From Hirundichthys speculiger (Eukaryota; Chordata; Actinopteri; Beloniformes; Exocoetidae), in assembly GCA_018398805.1 (NCBI GenBank), contig JAGFBZ010000258.1:3038001-3102000 (forward strand): a DNA stretch of 64,000 nt. Reading direction: 5' to 3'. Under the pieces are notes generated by a model. The model saw only the letters and a list, made by a program, of their open reading frames with translations. It had not been told where the DNA came from and did not search any database. The position numbers were made by a program, and so were the translations under genes. Shown here piece by piece: positions 49,501-61,177 of this stretch. Position 1 is the first letter of the stretch. Each line of letters begins with the position of its first letter.

Positions 49501-52500
49501 AAAAAAAAAAAAAAAAAGAAATTTGATTTAGGTCCTCCAAATGCAAACAGTTAGATAAAAATCTGTCACTTTGTTGCCACATTAATGCAGATTTTCCATG
49601 CTCCTGTCACGGTTACATGAAAGAACAGAGAGAACAGTGTGTTTATCTGTGTGTATATCTCTAGAACATGCTGTTTTTGAGGGCCACGGTGTCTTTTTTT
49701 TCTAAATTACGATCTTCCCAAGAGGACATTGTACATGTGTGAGTCACAAGTTGGATCTCTTTGTGCTGTACAGAGGTTATAGTGTACAGGGGTGAGCTCT
49801 TCCATGTTTGGTCTGGTGTGTGTTCAGAACCTCCGGTCATTGCTTCATAGTTTTAATTGTATTCCTATTGGCTGGGAACTCTGTCACAGATTCCACCTTC
49901 AACTGTGCTGTGACTTTGTTTACCCAATCTCCCAGTTCCATGAGGTTTTTTTTTTCTTTTCCTTTGAATCTCTTATCTCAGACCTGTCTCCTGCTGGCTG
50001 AATACTGAGCTCCGTAGAACTGAATATGATCCAGAGGACACCTCGTAACATAATTCATAAATGTGTTTGCATGTGACTTGTCATTAGTCAGGTAGAAGCC
50101 ACTGACTAGAACTACATATAGAGCAGCTGATGAGTCTGAGAGAAGCTGGATATATGTTGTTTTCTTGTGACAGAGGAGAAGCCTGGTCTTCAGGGACAGT
50201 TAAGAAAAGACTAGCTCATTAATCTTGTGTACAAAAAGGTCCAAAGAGATTCCCTCTTGTGCACATTGTGTGTTTATCAGCGGAGGCTATCTTATTTGCT
50301 CATACCAGTGTGAAAACATTTTTAAATGTTTATCTTGCCACGCTTATCTTCTAGTTTTGGTCTCCTTATAAACCTCTGTCATATCCAGAATGTCGCCTGA
50401 AAGGTCTCAAAGTAAAAGCAACTGCTCTGAATAATTTACACCGTCAGACCTTAATGCAAGCAAGAAAAATCAAGTAGTCAAAAATCTGACAGGATATGAA
50501 CTTTCTTTCAGTGGTCGATTACGCTGTCCTTTCCATGTTTATATAAAGCCTCAGCAGATAACAAATCTGACCTGGAGAATCTGCATATTTTATCAAGAGT
50601 TCTGTTTTTATCTGCTCAACTGATAAACTCAGACTTTCAGAGTTTTACATTATATCTATGACCTTTTAGTCCTTTAACAAAAGACGCTGTTAGTCTTGTT
50701 TAAATAACAAACAAAAAAAAAAGTTGGTGTCAAATCACTGAATTGCAGTTCATGTGCTGTTGGATGTTAGGATATCAGTTCATTGATAAGTCTGTATTCT
50801 CTATATCACACGTGCACAGTCATTTGCTCACAGATGGATATGAAAAACATTGTGCTTATGTAAAAGAAGTCGACTAAAGTGAAGTAATTACACAAATATT
50901 AAGCTGATAGTATTGTTGCTAAACAGTTTTCGGACAGTTATTTGAATCTATAAATGTACCAGTTCTAAGGTTGAAGGTAAAAACTATAATTTTTTTGTAT
51001 TTTACTGTAGAAAATAAAAAATCATTGGGTTTCTGACTCTGCTGGAGCAGCTAGGTCTTTTTACATTCTCCTCAAAACTTGTCTTTAATCCAAATGTTCA
51101 ATTCAATTCAACTTATTTGCATATTATAATTTCTGTTACAATACAAATGCTCTCTAAGGCGCTTTTCTCAGACCCAGTGCATGACCCCTGAGCAAATATT
51201 ATTGACTATAGGTAATATTTTTAAATATTAATTGAAGAAACAATAGTGAATTAAAAAAAAAAACTCCCCTTACGGATAAAAAACCTTTAAGCCAACAGTG
51301 TCTGTCAAATGTCTGTTATCGTCTACCTGCCTTTTAAACTATCTAAATTTGTTAACTAATCTGTTCCAGTATTAAAGATCCCATAAAATGTCAGGACATT
51401 TTTATTTATTTTTTATTTTTTTTATCTCTGAATGTCACCATCCCACATGAGCTCTGCTGAAATTAGAAACTGAAGCCAGTTGTTTTGAGAAAGATTGGAA
51501 AAGCAGTTTGCTGAAGTACAACAATAAATTTGGTGATTTATAGTCAACACGTGAGCACCACAAGCTGCCAAACAGGCTGCGTTGACGCCCAGATTTTTGT
51601 CATTGGTGATGAGCTGTCATACAGCGAGCTCTTCCAGTTAAGGATGGGCGCTTATAAGAGGGATGGGATCATATCTTTGGTCACGCATAAAGACAGTTCC
51701 AGAAACAGTGAAATTTGACTCTGCAACCTCTGCCCTAAAGACTTGTTGGAGACGGGGAGTCTGAAGTGGTGGCACGTGTTTCTGGTTCACTGTAGTGCAG
51801 TGCATGTGAGTTCATAAATATATCAAGGATAGCCCAAATTTCTGAGAACACAGACCTAATTCAGTCCTGTAGGTAATTTAATCTAGTGAAAATAATTTCA
51901 GCAGAGCAGATCACACGTCCAAGTGCTCTGCATCAGCTGCTGCTAAAATTCAGCTCTGTGGTTTTCAGCGTTCAGTTGAACTAATGTGGCTCAAGACATT
52001 TGATGTCATCTCCTTCTGTGATGGTCAATTTCAGTATTTCTAGTTTGAGCATATTTATAGACAGCCCTATCTCCCTCTTAACAAGTAACCCTCCTGGCCA
52101 TCTTCCATGTAAATTCACAGAAACCAAAACTCACATGAAGCATGATTTTTTAGATCAAGACTGGAAATTATATTTTTATATTGTCTGTGGGCTGATCTTA
52201 AACATAATTGCTATCTATTTACATAACATTTGAATTATTTTCCATTCTTGCATGTCAGACTTCTTTGTATCTTTAAAAAAACAACAACAAAAATTATTAT
52301 CCTGCTACTTTTGATCAACATTCACATTATTTTTCAACTAGTTGATTAATTATTTGGAATTTAGAAAATTAAAATTCTTTTGTTGAAAGTTTCATCACAT
52401 CCAGAGAGATTTTGTTCATGTGTAATGTCTCCAAAAGAATTTCCATACAGGTGATGCAAAAGCAGCGGACCATTACTGTAACTGATTATCTAATCACGGC

Positions 52501-55500
52501 GGGTGCGGTTTCTGAAGGTTTAATTAACCACAGGCCTCAGCTCTGTCATATATTGGTTGTTTTATGAGATGAAATTCACAAATTGAAATAGTTGACTAGC
52601 TTCATCCCTGGCCCTGAGGTTTTATATCAATTACAAAAGCGCAACAACTTCTCTACCTAAATGATACTGGTGCAAATTAAATGAGTCTCCATCGCTGGGG
52701 CTCATTTAGAAAACAACATTCGTCTTTCTTACATTTATTGTTGCTAAGAAGGTCATGTGACAGTAGTGCAGTTAATGGTATTGTCTTGCTTTGCGTGTGT
52801 CATGGGGAAGTGCAGCTTGCGCCTTACATGTATGTTGTATGCCTGATTGTGTCACCATGCTGTGCAGGTATGAATGTATGTTTGTGTACTATGTATACAC
52901 TCTGGTTGCTTACTCATAAGCATCTTGAATGGACATAAAGGACCCCCCCAACAAACCCAAAGGCATGCACGGTTATTCACACCCTTCATAAGAATAATTA
53001 CACAGTCTACAGCTTCAGTGGGAGAATCTGGATTTAAGCCTTACTTTATGCTACAAGCACACATGGACACGCATGATCTTACAGTACATCTGACATACAG
53101 AGACTGCTGAGCACACGTGACTATTTGGTTTACCCTCCACTCACGTACAAAGTCACGCTCCCTGAAACAATGTCAGGTGTCACCTCTGTCTTGGCTTTAA
53201 AACGCAGTAGATTTATGAGAATGAGATTTTACAGATCCTTGAGCTTGGCGGGTTTCTTTATTACATTGCAGCTGACTTAAATTTGTCCTCATGAGTGACT
53301 AAGCACCGCTGATCCACTGTCTGAGATGCACACAAATACACAGTACACATGTATTTGATTCTATAATACTTATGTAAACAGAATATACCTCAGTACCATG
53401 TATGGTTTTTCCAAGGATGATGGTGCTGTGCATCAAGGCCAAACATCTCCGCTTTAATTGTTCCAGAAGGTCTTGTGGCTCGTTCAGATGTATCTTTACA
53501 AACCCTAAGCTGTGCTAATGTGTTTCTTTTAGACGGAAAGGGCTTTCTCTTGGGAAACTAAACAAGCCATACTTGTGCAGTCTGTTTTAGTTGTACTATC
53601 ACCAACTTTGATCTTTAACATGCTCAGTGAAGCCTTTAGAGTCTGAAATTTAGCTCTTGAATTTTTTTTTTTTTTTGCAATTTCTCTAAGTACTGCACAG
53701 TCTGACCTTGAGTTGCACCTGCTGTGACATCCAGTCCTGAGGAGATTGGCAACTGTGTTGAATGTTTTCCACTTGTGGCTATTTTTTTTTTTTTTTTTTC
53801 AGCTGTAGAAAATGGACTCCATGTTATTTTTTAAATGGCTTTATAACCCTTCCCAGATTAATGGGCAGCAACAATTGTGTCTATAAGATCTTCAGTGGTT
53901 TCGTTCCCCTTTGGCATCTGTTTAAAACAGAACCTTAGAGTTTCAGACCTGCAAACTGCCAAAACTTGTGCCGTGATCACACTGGCTGTTACTTTACTCT
54001 GTCATTTCTGTGAAAGCACTAGTGGTTTTGGACATACTGCTTCTGGATGTTTGCTTAGTTTTTGTGCTGTAACTAATGAACCAGGGTATGTCATATATTA
54101 GAGATTAAGTTTTGCCTAATTTAATATTTTCTAAAGACTAAATTACTTTAAAAAAAAAAATTTAGAAATAAAGTAGAAAACCTTAGAATTGAGAGAGGAT
54201 GTACTTTCTTTTTCAAAAGACTGTAGACCATTGGAACCTAAAGGTAAATTTCTATGAAAGACTCTTCACTGTCGGCACAAACAGGATCCATGCCTTTGTA
54301 ACATGTTTTTGCTGGTAGGTCTTTAAAAATAGGTTAGTCATGCATTATATATGTATAATAGGACTTGTCTTTCTCTCTTACTACTTCTTTTCCTTCAAAT
54401 TTCCTTATTCTTGTCCCTTTTGTTCCTCACCTCCCTCTCTTCCTCTGGAGTAAGAAGAACATAAGACTCATCTTTTTGTCATTATCTCAATTCAAAATAA
54501 AATGATGTGTGTATTTGGAGGTCATGTACCCTTTTTGAAAGAAAAAAAAACATCTTTTTTTTTTTTTTACACCTGAAACTGCAGATACCATTGCTGTTTC
54601 AGCAACTGTGTGTGCGTGCTCAGTTCTGTATCAAGGACTGCGTGAGACTGTTTGTTTCCATGTCAGTTATGATGAATGTTTGCGTATTTACCACAAAGCA
54701 TTAGATATATTAATTCTGTCCCTGTCACCCCAACGGTGACAGGGACCGTCAGATTGAATAAATTCTATCTATATAATCTTCGATTTCTATCTGGTGTCAT
54801 AGACTTATCATTGAACTGACAGCGTCTTTGTCAATTTCATAGAATCAGCAATATTTCCTTAAAATCTTTTCCTTTTTTCTTCTCCTTCTTCTTCTTTCGC
54901 CTTTAATTTCCTTTTTCACGAGTGCAGTGGTGTGGTACTCAGAAGCCCTGAAGGCACAACAGAAACTCAGTGATTGTAAGCTGGTTGTGGGGATGGCAAA
55001 GAATAAAAATGCACAAGATTTTATTCACTTTATAGACTTATACATTACTGATGTTTTCCCCTGAGTAAGTTTATCCCTTCTTTTTTTCCACAGTCACTTT
55101 TAAACTATTCAATGTGAAAAGAGGAAGTTGCTCATCGGTTCATGTATTTTTGTTTCCTTATTACTCATAGACCCATCTATTAATGGAAGACAAGTCTAAA
55201 AGGATGAAAGTCACTGCTTTTATACATTTTTCTCATGGCTACATCTTGTAACATTCACACTCTCACTGTGATGCTGCCTTTGTTGTAATTTAATGACATG
55301 GAAATTGACCAGTTCAGCACATCACACATGTTAAAAAAAAAAAAAAAAATCTTTTAAATTACAAGCTGCATTGAGGTGGTGGTAGGCATAACACAGTTCC
55401 AGTCTAAGACTTTGTATGATCTTATAATCCAAACACCTCTGGTCAGCAGCAGGTTATGCAAATGGATCAAAGACGCTGGAACAAAGTTCTCTTGTCTTGT

Positions 55501-58500
55501 TGAGTTCTGTTTTATATTTGTGGAAGGAATATGTCAACCAGGATCCATAAAGTCTCCTGTATGTACTCAAGCCAAGTTGATTTTAAAGATCATTCCTTTT
55601 TCTTTCATTGAATTCATTCAGTAAAACTGTAAAGAAGAAAATCCACATTCTTTTTAAAACTGCCAGACTCTAAAGAGCAATTCCTAATAACAATTTGTCT
55701 GTTTCTCTTCTTTTCAGAGTGTCCCAGAGTGCGATGAGGATAGAAGAATGGATGAGGAGACGGACAGAGGAACAGGGGAGGAGAAGGAGCAGGAGGGGGA
55801 TGAGAGGAGCAGCGATGAGGGTTTCATGGGAATGACTCCCCTGCTGCAAGCCCACCACGCAATGGAGAAGATGGAGGAGTTTGTACACAAGGTACTCACA
55901 TATACAACACTTGGTGTTTTCAGCCCAGTCTTAGCATTGAACCTATGTGTGCCAAGAACTTTATTTCTGCTGCTCAATAAATCTGTAACTTCTGTCAAGA
56001 GTTGTTTATTTTACAGAATCGGTTCTTGTAACAACATTCAATAAAGTCCAGTGATAAAAGAAACCAATAAAACCATAAACACAGGATGATGGTATTATGT
56101 TCTGAGCTAATTTTATTTTACTTGCTTACCCTAACAAAATATATTGCATAAATCTGGGCTTGAACCAAACTGGAGGATTTACAAAATACATAACTCAGTT
56201 GCAGAAATGAACCATGTGATTCGTGATGAAATATTTGACAGTGTTAACAGCTCACCCTCCATCCACCAACTTCCACTTGGTCTGGAGTTGGGTCGGGGGG
56301 GTAGCAGCTTCAGTACAAAGGCCCAGCCGAGAGATATAATCTCTCTAGCATGTCCTGGGTCTGCCCCGTGGTCTTCCCCCAGTTGGACATGCCTGAAACA
56401 CCTCTCCAGGGAGGCATCTGGGGGGCATCCTAACCAGATGCCCGAACCACCTCAACTGACTCCTCTCAATGTGAAGGAGCAGCGGCTCTACTCTGAGTCT
56501 CTCCTGAATGACTGAACTTCTCACCTTATCCCATAAGGGAGAGTCCAGCCACCCTGCGGAGAAAACTCATTCCCACCGCTTGTATCCGCGATCTCATTCT
56601 TTCGGTCACTACCCACAGTTCATGACCGTAGGTGAGGGTTGGAACAAAGATCTTCACCACAACGGACCGGTACAGAGTCCGCACCACAGCAGACGCTGCA
56701 CCAATCCATCTGTCAATCTCCCACCCCTTTCTCCCATCACTCGTGAACAAGACCTTGAGATACTTAAATTCCTCCACTTGAGGCAGAACCTCACTCCCAA
56801 CCCGGAGAGGACATTCTAGCTTTTTCCGACTGAGGACCATGGTCTCAGATTTGGAGGTGCTGATTCTCATCCCTGTCGCTTCACACTTGGCTGCAAACCG
56901 CTCCAGTGAGAGCTGGAGATCCCCACTCGATGGCGCCAACAGGACCACGTCATCTGCAAACAGCAGAGACGAGATCCCGACACCACCGAACTGGAACCCC
57001 TCCGCTCCTTCACTGCACCTAGAAATTCTGTCCATAAACATTATGAACAGAATCGGTGACAAAGGGCAGCCCTGGCAGAGTCCAACTCCCACTGAAAACA
57101 AGTCAGACTTACAACTGGCAATGCGGACCAAGCTCCCACTCTGTTTGTACAGGGACTGGACAGCCCGTAACAACGGGCCCAGCACCCCAGACTCCTGGAG
57201 TACCCCCCGTAGGACCCCCCGAGGGACACGGTCAAATGCCTTCTCCAAGTCCACAAAACACATGTGGACTGGTTGGGCAAATTCCCATGTTCCCTCCAGG
57301 ACCCTAGTGAGGGTATAGAGCTGGTCCAGTGTTCCACGACCAGGACAGAACCCACATTGTTCCTCCTGAATCTGGGATTTGACAAGCGATTGGGACCTCT
57401 GCATAGACCTTACCAGGGAGGCTAAGGAGTATCTTTCCCCTGTAATAGGAACACATCCTCCAGTCCCCCTTCTTAAAAAGGGGAACCACCATTCTGGTCT
57501 GCCAATCCAGAGGTACTGCCCCCGATTTCCATGAGATGTTGCAGAGACATCACCCCCGCCTGAGCCATCTGATGGCTGGAAATTAAACTTTATTTATATA
57601 TCACTTTTCATGCATTAAAAATGCAACACAACGTGCTTCACAAAATAAAACATAAAACAGGATCACAACAGCTAAACAGATAAACAACAGATAAATATGT
57701 CGAAGCCTGCAGATTACTGGTTAATTTTTCTAACATTTAGTCTTCAAACTGGGTGTTTTACTAGAATCAGAAACAACTTCTTAGGAAAGGAGGTTTCTGG
57801 CCTGGTGTGTGTGGTTAGGGGATGTGACACATCAAGTCAGCAGATATGAAGTGTAGAGTCTGCTTTTTAGATGGCACTGCTGAGCTCATGTGAACTCTCT
57901 TTCACACAAACCGACACTGAGAATCTTCTTAAGTTGTAGTCAGCAGGTAGTAAATTAGTGGAATTAATCAGAGTAGAGAAACTATGAGAGGGTTTTTACC
58001 CCTCTGTGTCAGACATGTTTTCCATATTGGGTTTCACTTAAACATCACTTGACCCTGATGCTGTTCATTTGACACCGGTATCTACACTACACACACTCGT
58101 GACCATCTACAGAACTCCACTACACAAACACACACATGCTGGATTTAGGTCGTCCAGTAAACAAGCTGCTGCTTCTCATAAAAGAAATTCAGATTTGATT
58201 GCACATTTTACCTTTTAGCCTCTTCTGCCAAACTTGATCAAGATGTTTCTCCGTGTCCGTTACTAACCATTCAGGTGTGGGAGGGTCGGTGGCGTGTCAT
58301 ACCTCATGATGTGCTCCCAGATTGGCTGAAAGATAACGACTTCCTGCTTCATGGCCACAGGCCACCAATGCCTTCATTTCGCGCCTGCTTCAAGAGCATC
58401 TTCAGAATCCACACAGAGACAGGAAACATCTGGACGCACCTGCTAGGTAAGTCACACAAACATGGTCACTGACACTTCCATAACCCTTACATCCCCACGT

Positions 58501-61177
58501 CTAACTACACTTCAAAATGAAATATCCTCATTTTAATTTAAACCTTTAGTACTAATCATTGTCTCAGCAAGAGTCAATGAGACAAAGAGACAACACAAAC
58601 ACAAGTCATGATTGGGACTGAAATGTTAACTAAGTCTTGTTTTATTACCTTGTAAAGGAACTGTGTTGAAAGCTGAGCACTTGCTTTTTAAAAAATGAAA
58701 AATAAATCCATAAAATCCATATTTATTTTTAGTTAACTGGATTTTCAGTCAGAGATTTGGAATAAGACGGATTATATTATGCAAACTTGGGCTTGTCTTG
58801 TTTGAAAAATCTCCTGTTGTAACTTTTTTAAGCCAAATAAGCTCCTGTTGAGTTTTCTCCTGGGATGGCAACTGATTGCTGCATCTCAATGCTCCCACCT
58901 AGTGGTAAAACAGAGTTAATGCACCTAAAGGCTACATTGCATGTGAGATCATTGTTAATACTACAGATATGTAACTTTTTGGTTTGATTAAACTTGTAAA
59001 AACTTCTGGGTCCTACTACTGTAACGAAAAACCTTATATTTTCAAAAGAAGTTAAAGAAACAGGAATAGACAAGCTGTCAAGTCTTTGCAAAATAAGGCG
59101 AGTGTGGTCAGTTATAAGAAACACAAAAAATTGGAGTGTTTTAAGGAGAATTTGAAAGTAGCTGTAGACTTGGTCTGTCTGAGCTCTAATGGAAAAGATC
59201 AGTTTTCTCTTGGCCACAAAGAGCAACCTGGGAGTAGTTAACAGGGTACCATCTGCTGATGTCAGTGGCCCGGGGGCTACATAGTAGCTCAATAAGTCTG
59301 AGATGCATTCAGGGGCAAGGCCATTTCAGGCTTTGAAAATGAATATTACTTCTAAATCAATATAAACTCTAACATGAAGATGAGCACAGTGGTGACGGTT
59401 TCTAACTGTCACCACTGCAGTTTAAAACACTGCAGTTTCTAACTGCAGTGTTTTAAACTGGAGAAGCCCCCCCCCCCACCGTCTCCAGTTTAAAACACTG
59501 CAGTTAAACTGGAGTCACCATCTCCAGTTTAACTGCAGTGTTTTAAACTGGAGACGGTTGGGGGGGGGGGCTTGTCTGAACCCTGAGTAATAAACTGCAT
59601 TACAGTACTCTCAAGAAGAGTTGGGATGAATTGTGAAGTCATCAGTTGAAGGAATGGACTTCTTTAACTGACAAAACTGAGGTTGGAATCAAATGTTCTG
59701 CTAAGATTTTTAGTTTGAAATTTTACATAGACTGCACAGACTAGAATAGATAGACTAGGAAGGACTCAGGGGACTAAACAGAATGACTTCTAGCTTATCA
59801 TTATGGGATTTGAGTGCCATGTGGGATTTATAATGTAGACAGCATGTGTGTGGATGGTTTTTAATGTCACCCACATTGTTCTAATTTTGTCTTCTTGTAT
59901 CTTCTTCCTATCTCCTCCCGTCTCTCACTTTCTCCATCTCTCTGCAGGCTGTTTGTTTTTCCTCTGTCTGGGTCTCATGTACATGTTCAGACCAAACATG
60001 TCTTTCGTGGCTCCGGTCCAGGAGAAGGTGGTAATCGGGATGTTTTTCCTCGGAGCCATCCTCTGCCTCTCCTTCTCCTGGCTCTTCCACACAGTCTACT
60101 GTCACTCTGAGGGCGTGTCAAGAATCTTCTCCAAGTAAGAGATGAATGTTTTTAAAGCTCACGGAGAAGAAAAACTTCACAATCTCATTCTTCCTGTCAA
60201 AGTAAAAATGTCTTCAGTCGTTAACTTGGTTGTGTGCTGTTTAGGCTGGACTACAGTGGGATTGCCTTCCTGATCATGGGCTCCTTTGTCCCCTGGTTGT
60301 ACTACTCCTTCTACTGCTCCCCCCAGCCTTGCTTCATCTACCTAATAGTGGTGTGTATACTGGGACTGGCCGCCATCACTGTCTCCCAGTGTGACTTCTT
60401 TGCCACGCCACAGTACAGAGGAGTCCGAGCAGGTAAAGTCAGATGCTTATATTGTGCCAAATGTACACTAAAGTATTTTAATTGGTGTCTGCTGGATGTG
60501 TAAATATGCAGTTAGTGGTTAATAAAATCACTATGAGGATATAATGTGATAATATAGAGACTCAGAGACTCTTAATTTGGAGATAAAATGAAATAATATA
60601 TATTTGCAAAAAAGCACAATACGAGCTCTTTAAGCATGTATGATAATTTACAGGTACACTGGTGATACATTTTGATCTATTCTCTCTATGTTCAGGTGTT
60701 TTTGTAGGTCTGGGTCTGAGTGGAGTGGTACCCACCCTGCACTTTGTCATCAGTGAGGGTCTGATCAAAGCAACAACCATCGGTCAGATGGGCTGGCTGT
60801 TGCTCATGGCGACGCTCTACATCACTGGCGCCTGTCTATATGCTGCTCGCATCCCAGAAAGGTTCTTCCCTGGCAAATGTGACATCTGGGTGAGTGTCTT
60901 TAAACGGCACATACTGCATTTATGAATTTGATTTGATTTTTTTTTTTTCCTTTTATAAATGTTCTGCACATTTTCTTCTCAATATGCCTCACTATTGTCT
61001 CTACTGTATTTAACTTACTCTTTTTCTGCCTCTCATTCTGTGTCATAGTTCCACTCCCACCAGTTGTTCCACATCTTGGTGGTCGCCGGGGCTTTTGTTC
61101 ATTTTCACGGCGTCTCCAACCTGCAGGAGTTTCGGTATACGGCAGGAGCGGGCTGTGCTGAGGACGGCACTCTTTAA
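46491..61177 (+). CDS. adipor2: Adiponectin receptor 2 (seven coding exons, 376 aa)
   Basis: Joined exons 46491-46577, 55718-55891, 58275-58446, 59948-60134, 60245-60432, 60696-60889 and 61049-61177 keep one open frame of 376 codons with GT-AG introns. AdipoR2 is a PAQR-family plasma-membrane protein with inverted (N-in, C-out) topology that binds adiponectin, has ceramidase activity and promotes AMPK/PPAR-alpha signalling and membrane-fluidity control (family knowledge). Visible parts: acidic cytoplasmic N-terminus (1 to about 75); the conserved DEGFMGMTPLLQAHHAMEKM block; seven hydrophobic segments near 137-157, 170-190, 209-229, 237-255, 269-289, 298-319 and 338-358. The zinc site is intact: His192 (SWLFH), Asp209 (KLDYSG), His338 and His342 (SHQLFH), a constant 10-residue offset from human His202/Asp219/His348/His352. 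CDIWFHSHQLFH and VHFHGVSN favour receptor 2 over receptor 1. Human is 386 aa. Confidence 0.97.
48321..48346 (+). repeat. (TTTG)n microsatellite in an adipor2 intron
   Basis: Five to six TTTG units. Confidence 0.9.
51094..51195 (+). repeat. Retroposon tail-like repeat
   Basis: caattcaattcaacttattt, then ctctaaggcgcttttctcag and acccagtgcatgac follow the wording of a common teleost interspersed repeat (from memory). Distinct from the 9912 and 57583 copies. Confidence 0.45.
54718..54746. repeat. 12-bp hairpin followed by AATAAA
   Basis: GTCCCTGTCACC and GGTGACAGGGAC pair perfectly around a 5-nt loop (ccaac). About 12 nt later the text is gattgaataaattc. Lies inside an adipor2 intron. Confidence 0.9.
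55718..55891 (+). CDS. adipor2: adipor2 coding exon 2
   Basis: Begins after cttcttttcag. It encodes a Glu/Asp-rich stretch, then SSDEGFMGMTPLLQAHHAME and KMEEFVHK, residues 30-87. The DEGFMGM block is nearly identical across AdipoR2 proteins. Phase 0 at both ends; donor aag|gtactc at 55892. Confidence 0.95.
56250..57575 (-). pseudogene. Broken non-LTR retrotransposon (LINE) reverse transcriptase
   Basis: Read on the minus strand: VPLDWQTRMVVPLFKKGD (about 57515-57460), then CGFCPGRGTLDQLYTLTRVL, CFVDLEKAFDRVPRGVL, GCPLSPILFIMFMDRISR, the catalytic SSLLFADDVVLLA box, STSKSETMVL, VEEFKYLKVLF and TYGHELWVVTERMRSRIQAV. Further on, RLRVEPLLLHIERSQLRW appears in another frame. The copy is 5'-truncated, lacks an endonuclease domain, has frame changes near 57400 and 56525, and seems to have lost about 15 residues between SVVVK and VPTLTYG compared with related fish elements as I recall them. 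It lies antisense in an adipor2 intron. The clade (Rex/RTE/L2) is not assigned. Confidence 0.85.
57583..57665 (+). repeat. Retroposon tail-like repeat, copy 2
   Basis: aactttatttatatatcact, then tttcatgcattaaaaatgca and acacaacgtgcttcac with ataaaacataaaac, the same repeat as 9912-9995. It directly abuts the 5'-truncated edge of the antisense LINE. Confidence 0.55.
58275..58446 (+). CDS. adipor2: adipor2 coding exon 3
   Basis: Begins after accattcag. It encodes VWEGRWRVIPHDVLPDWLKD, NDFLLHGHRPPMPSFRACFK and SIFRIHTETGNIWTHLL, residues 88-144, plus the first base of Gly145 (phase 1). This is the conserved intracellular region leading into the first membrane segment. Donor tag|gtaagt at 58447. 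Confidence 0.97.
58840..59386. repeat. Possible old LINE fragment
   Basis: Phrases such as ggcaaggccatttcaggctt then tgaaaatgaat (about 59315-59345), and caggggactaaacagaatga further on (about 59768), resemble internal text of a common teleost non-LTR repeat. By-eye and from memory only; the palindrome at 59387-59571 sits between the two matching parts. Confidence 0.3.
59387..59571. repeat. Compound palindrome in an adipor2 intron
   Basis: Three consecutive hairpins. H1 arms are 59387-59396 and 59408-59417 (10 bp). H2 arms are 59418-59437 and 59441-59460 (20 bp perfect, 3-nt loop). H3 arms are about 59466-59514 and 59522-59571 (about 48 bp, nearly perfect, with C12-14 and G11-12 runs at the outer ends). 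The unit CAGTTTAAAACACTGCAGTT and its complement alternate four times. Confidence 0.9.
59948..60134 (+). CDS. adipor2: adipor2 coding exon 4 (TM1-TM2, zinc His192)
   Basis: Begins after ctctgcag and completes Gly145. It encodes CLFFLCLGLMYMFRPN, then SFVAPVQEKVVIGMFFLGAI and LCLSFSWLFHTVYCHSEGVS, ending RIFS plus two bases of Lys207. His192 in SWLFH is the first zinc ligand. Donor aa|gtaaga at 60135. Confidence 0.97.
60245..60432 (+). CDS. adipor2: adipor2 coding exon 5 (TM3-TM4, zinc-site Asp209)
   Basis: Begins after ctgtttag and completes Lys207. It encodes LDYSGIAFLIMGSFVPWLYY, SFYCSPQPCFIYLIVVCILG and LAAITVSQCDFFATPQYRGV then RA. Asp209 is the acidic zinc-site residue. At 255-257 the text is SQCD where mammalian receptors have SQWD, a Trp to Cys change. 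Donor g|gtaaag at 60433. Confidence 0.97.
60696..60889 (+). CDS. adipor2: adipor2 coding exon 6 (TM5-TM6)
   Basis: Begins after tatgttcag and completes Gly270. It encodes VFVGLGLSGVVPTLHFVISE, GLIKATTIGQMGWLLLMATL, YITGACLYAARIPERFFPGK and CDIW, residues 271-334, phase 0 at its end. Donor tgg|gtgagt at 60890. RIPERFFPGKCDIW is a signature of adiponectin receptors. Confidence 0.97.
61049..61177 (+). CDS. adipor2: adipor2 coding exon 7 (TM7, zinc His338/His342, stop)
   Basis: Begins after tgtcatag. It encodes FHSHQLFHILVVAGAFVHFH, GVSNLQEFRYTAGAGCAEDG and TL, then TAA at 61175-61177. The two zinc histidines of the family sit in SHQLFH. The short extracellular tail is divergent, as usual for the family. 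Confidence 0.97.
   Translation, partial: FHSHQLFHILVVAGAFVHFHGVSNLQEFRYTAGAGCAEDGTL

Larger units (their letters stand above)
46578..55717 (+). other. adipor2: adipor2 intron after the start exon
   Basis: A 9.1-kb intron with donor ggg|gtaagt and acceptor cttcttttcag. It contains a TTTG microsatellite (48321-48346), A runs near 49500, a retroposon tail-like piece at 51096-51195 and a 12-bp hairpin at 54718-54746. No other gene was recognised. Confidence 0.75.

Noticed and set aside
56144..57318. Plus-strand ORFs of 83-159 codons across the LINE
   Set aside because: Shadows of the minus-strand reverse transcriptase remnant.
46491..61177. Calling the receptor adipor1
   Set aside because: CDIWFHSHQLFH, VHFHGVSN and DEGFMGMTPLLQAHH match receptor 2; receptor 1 differs at these places.
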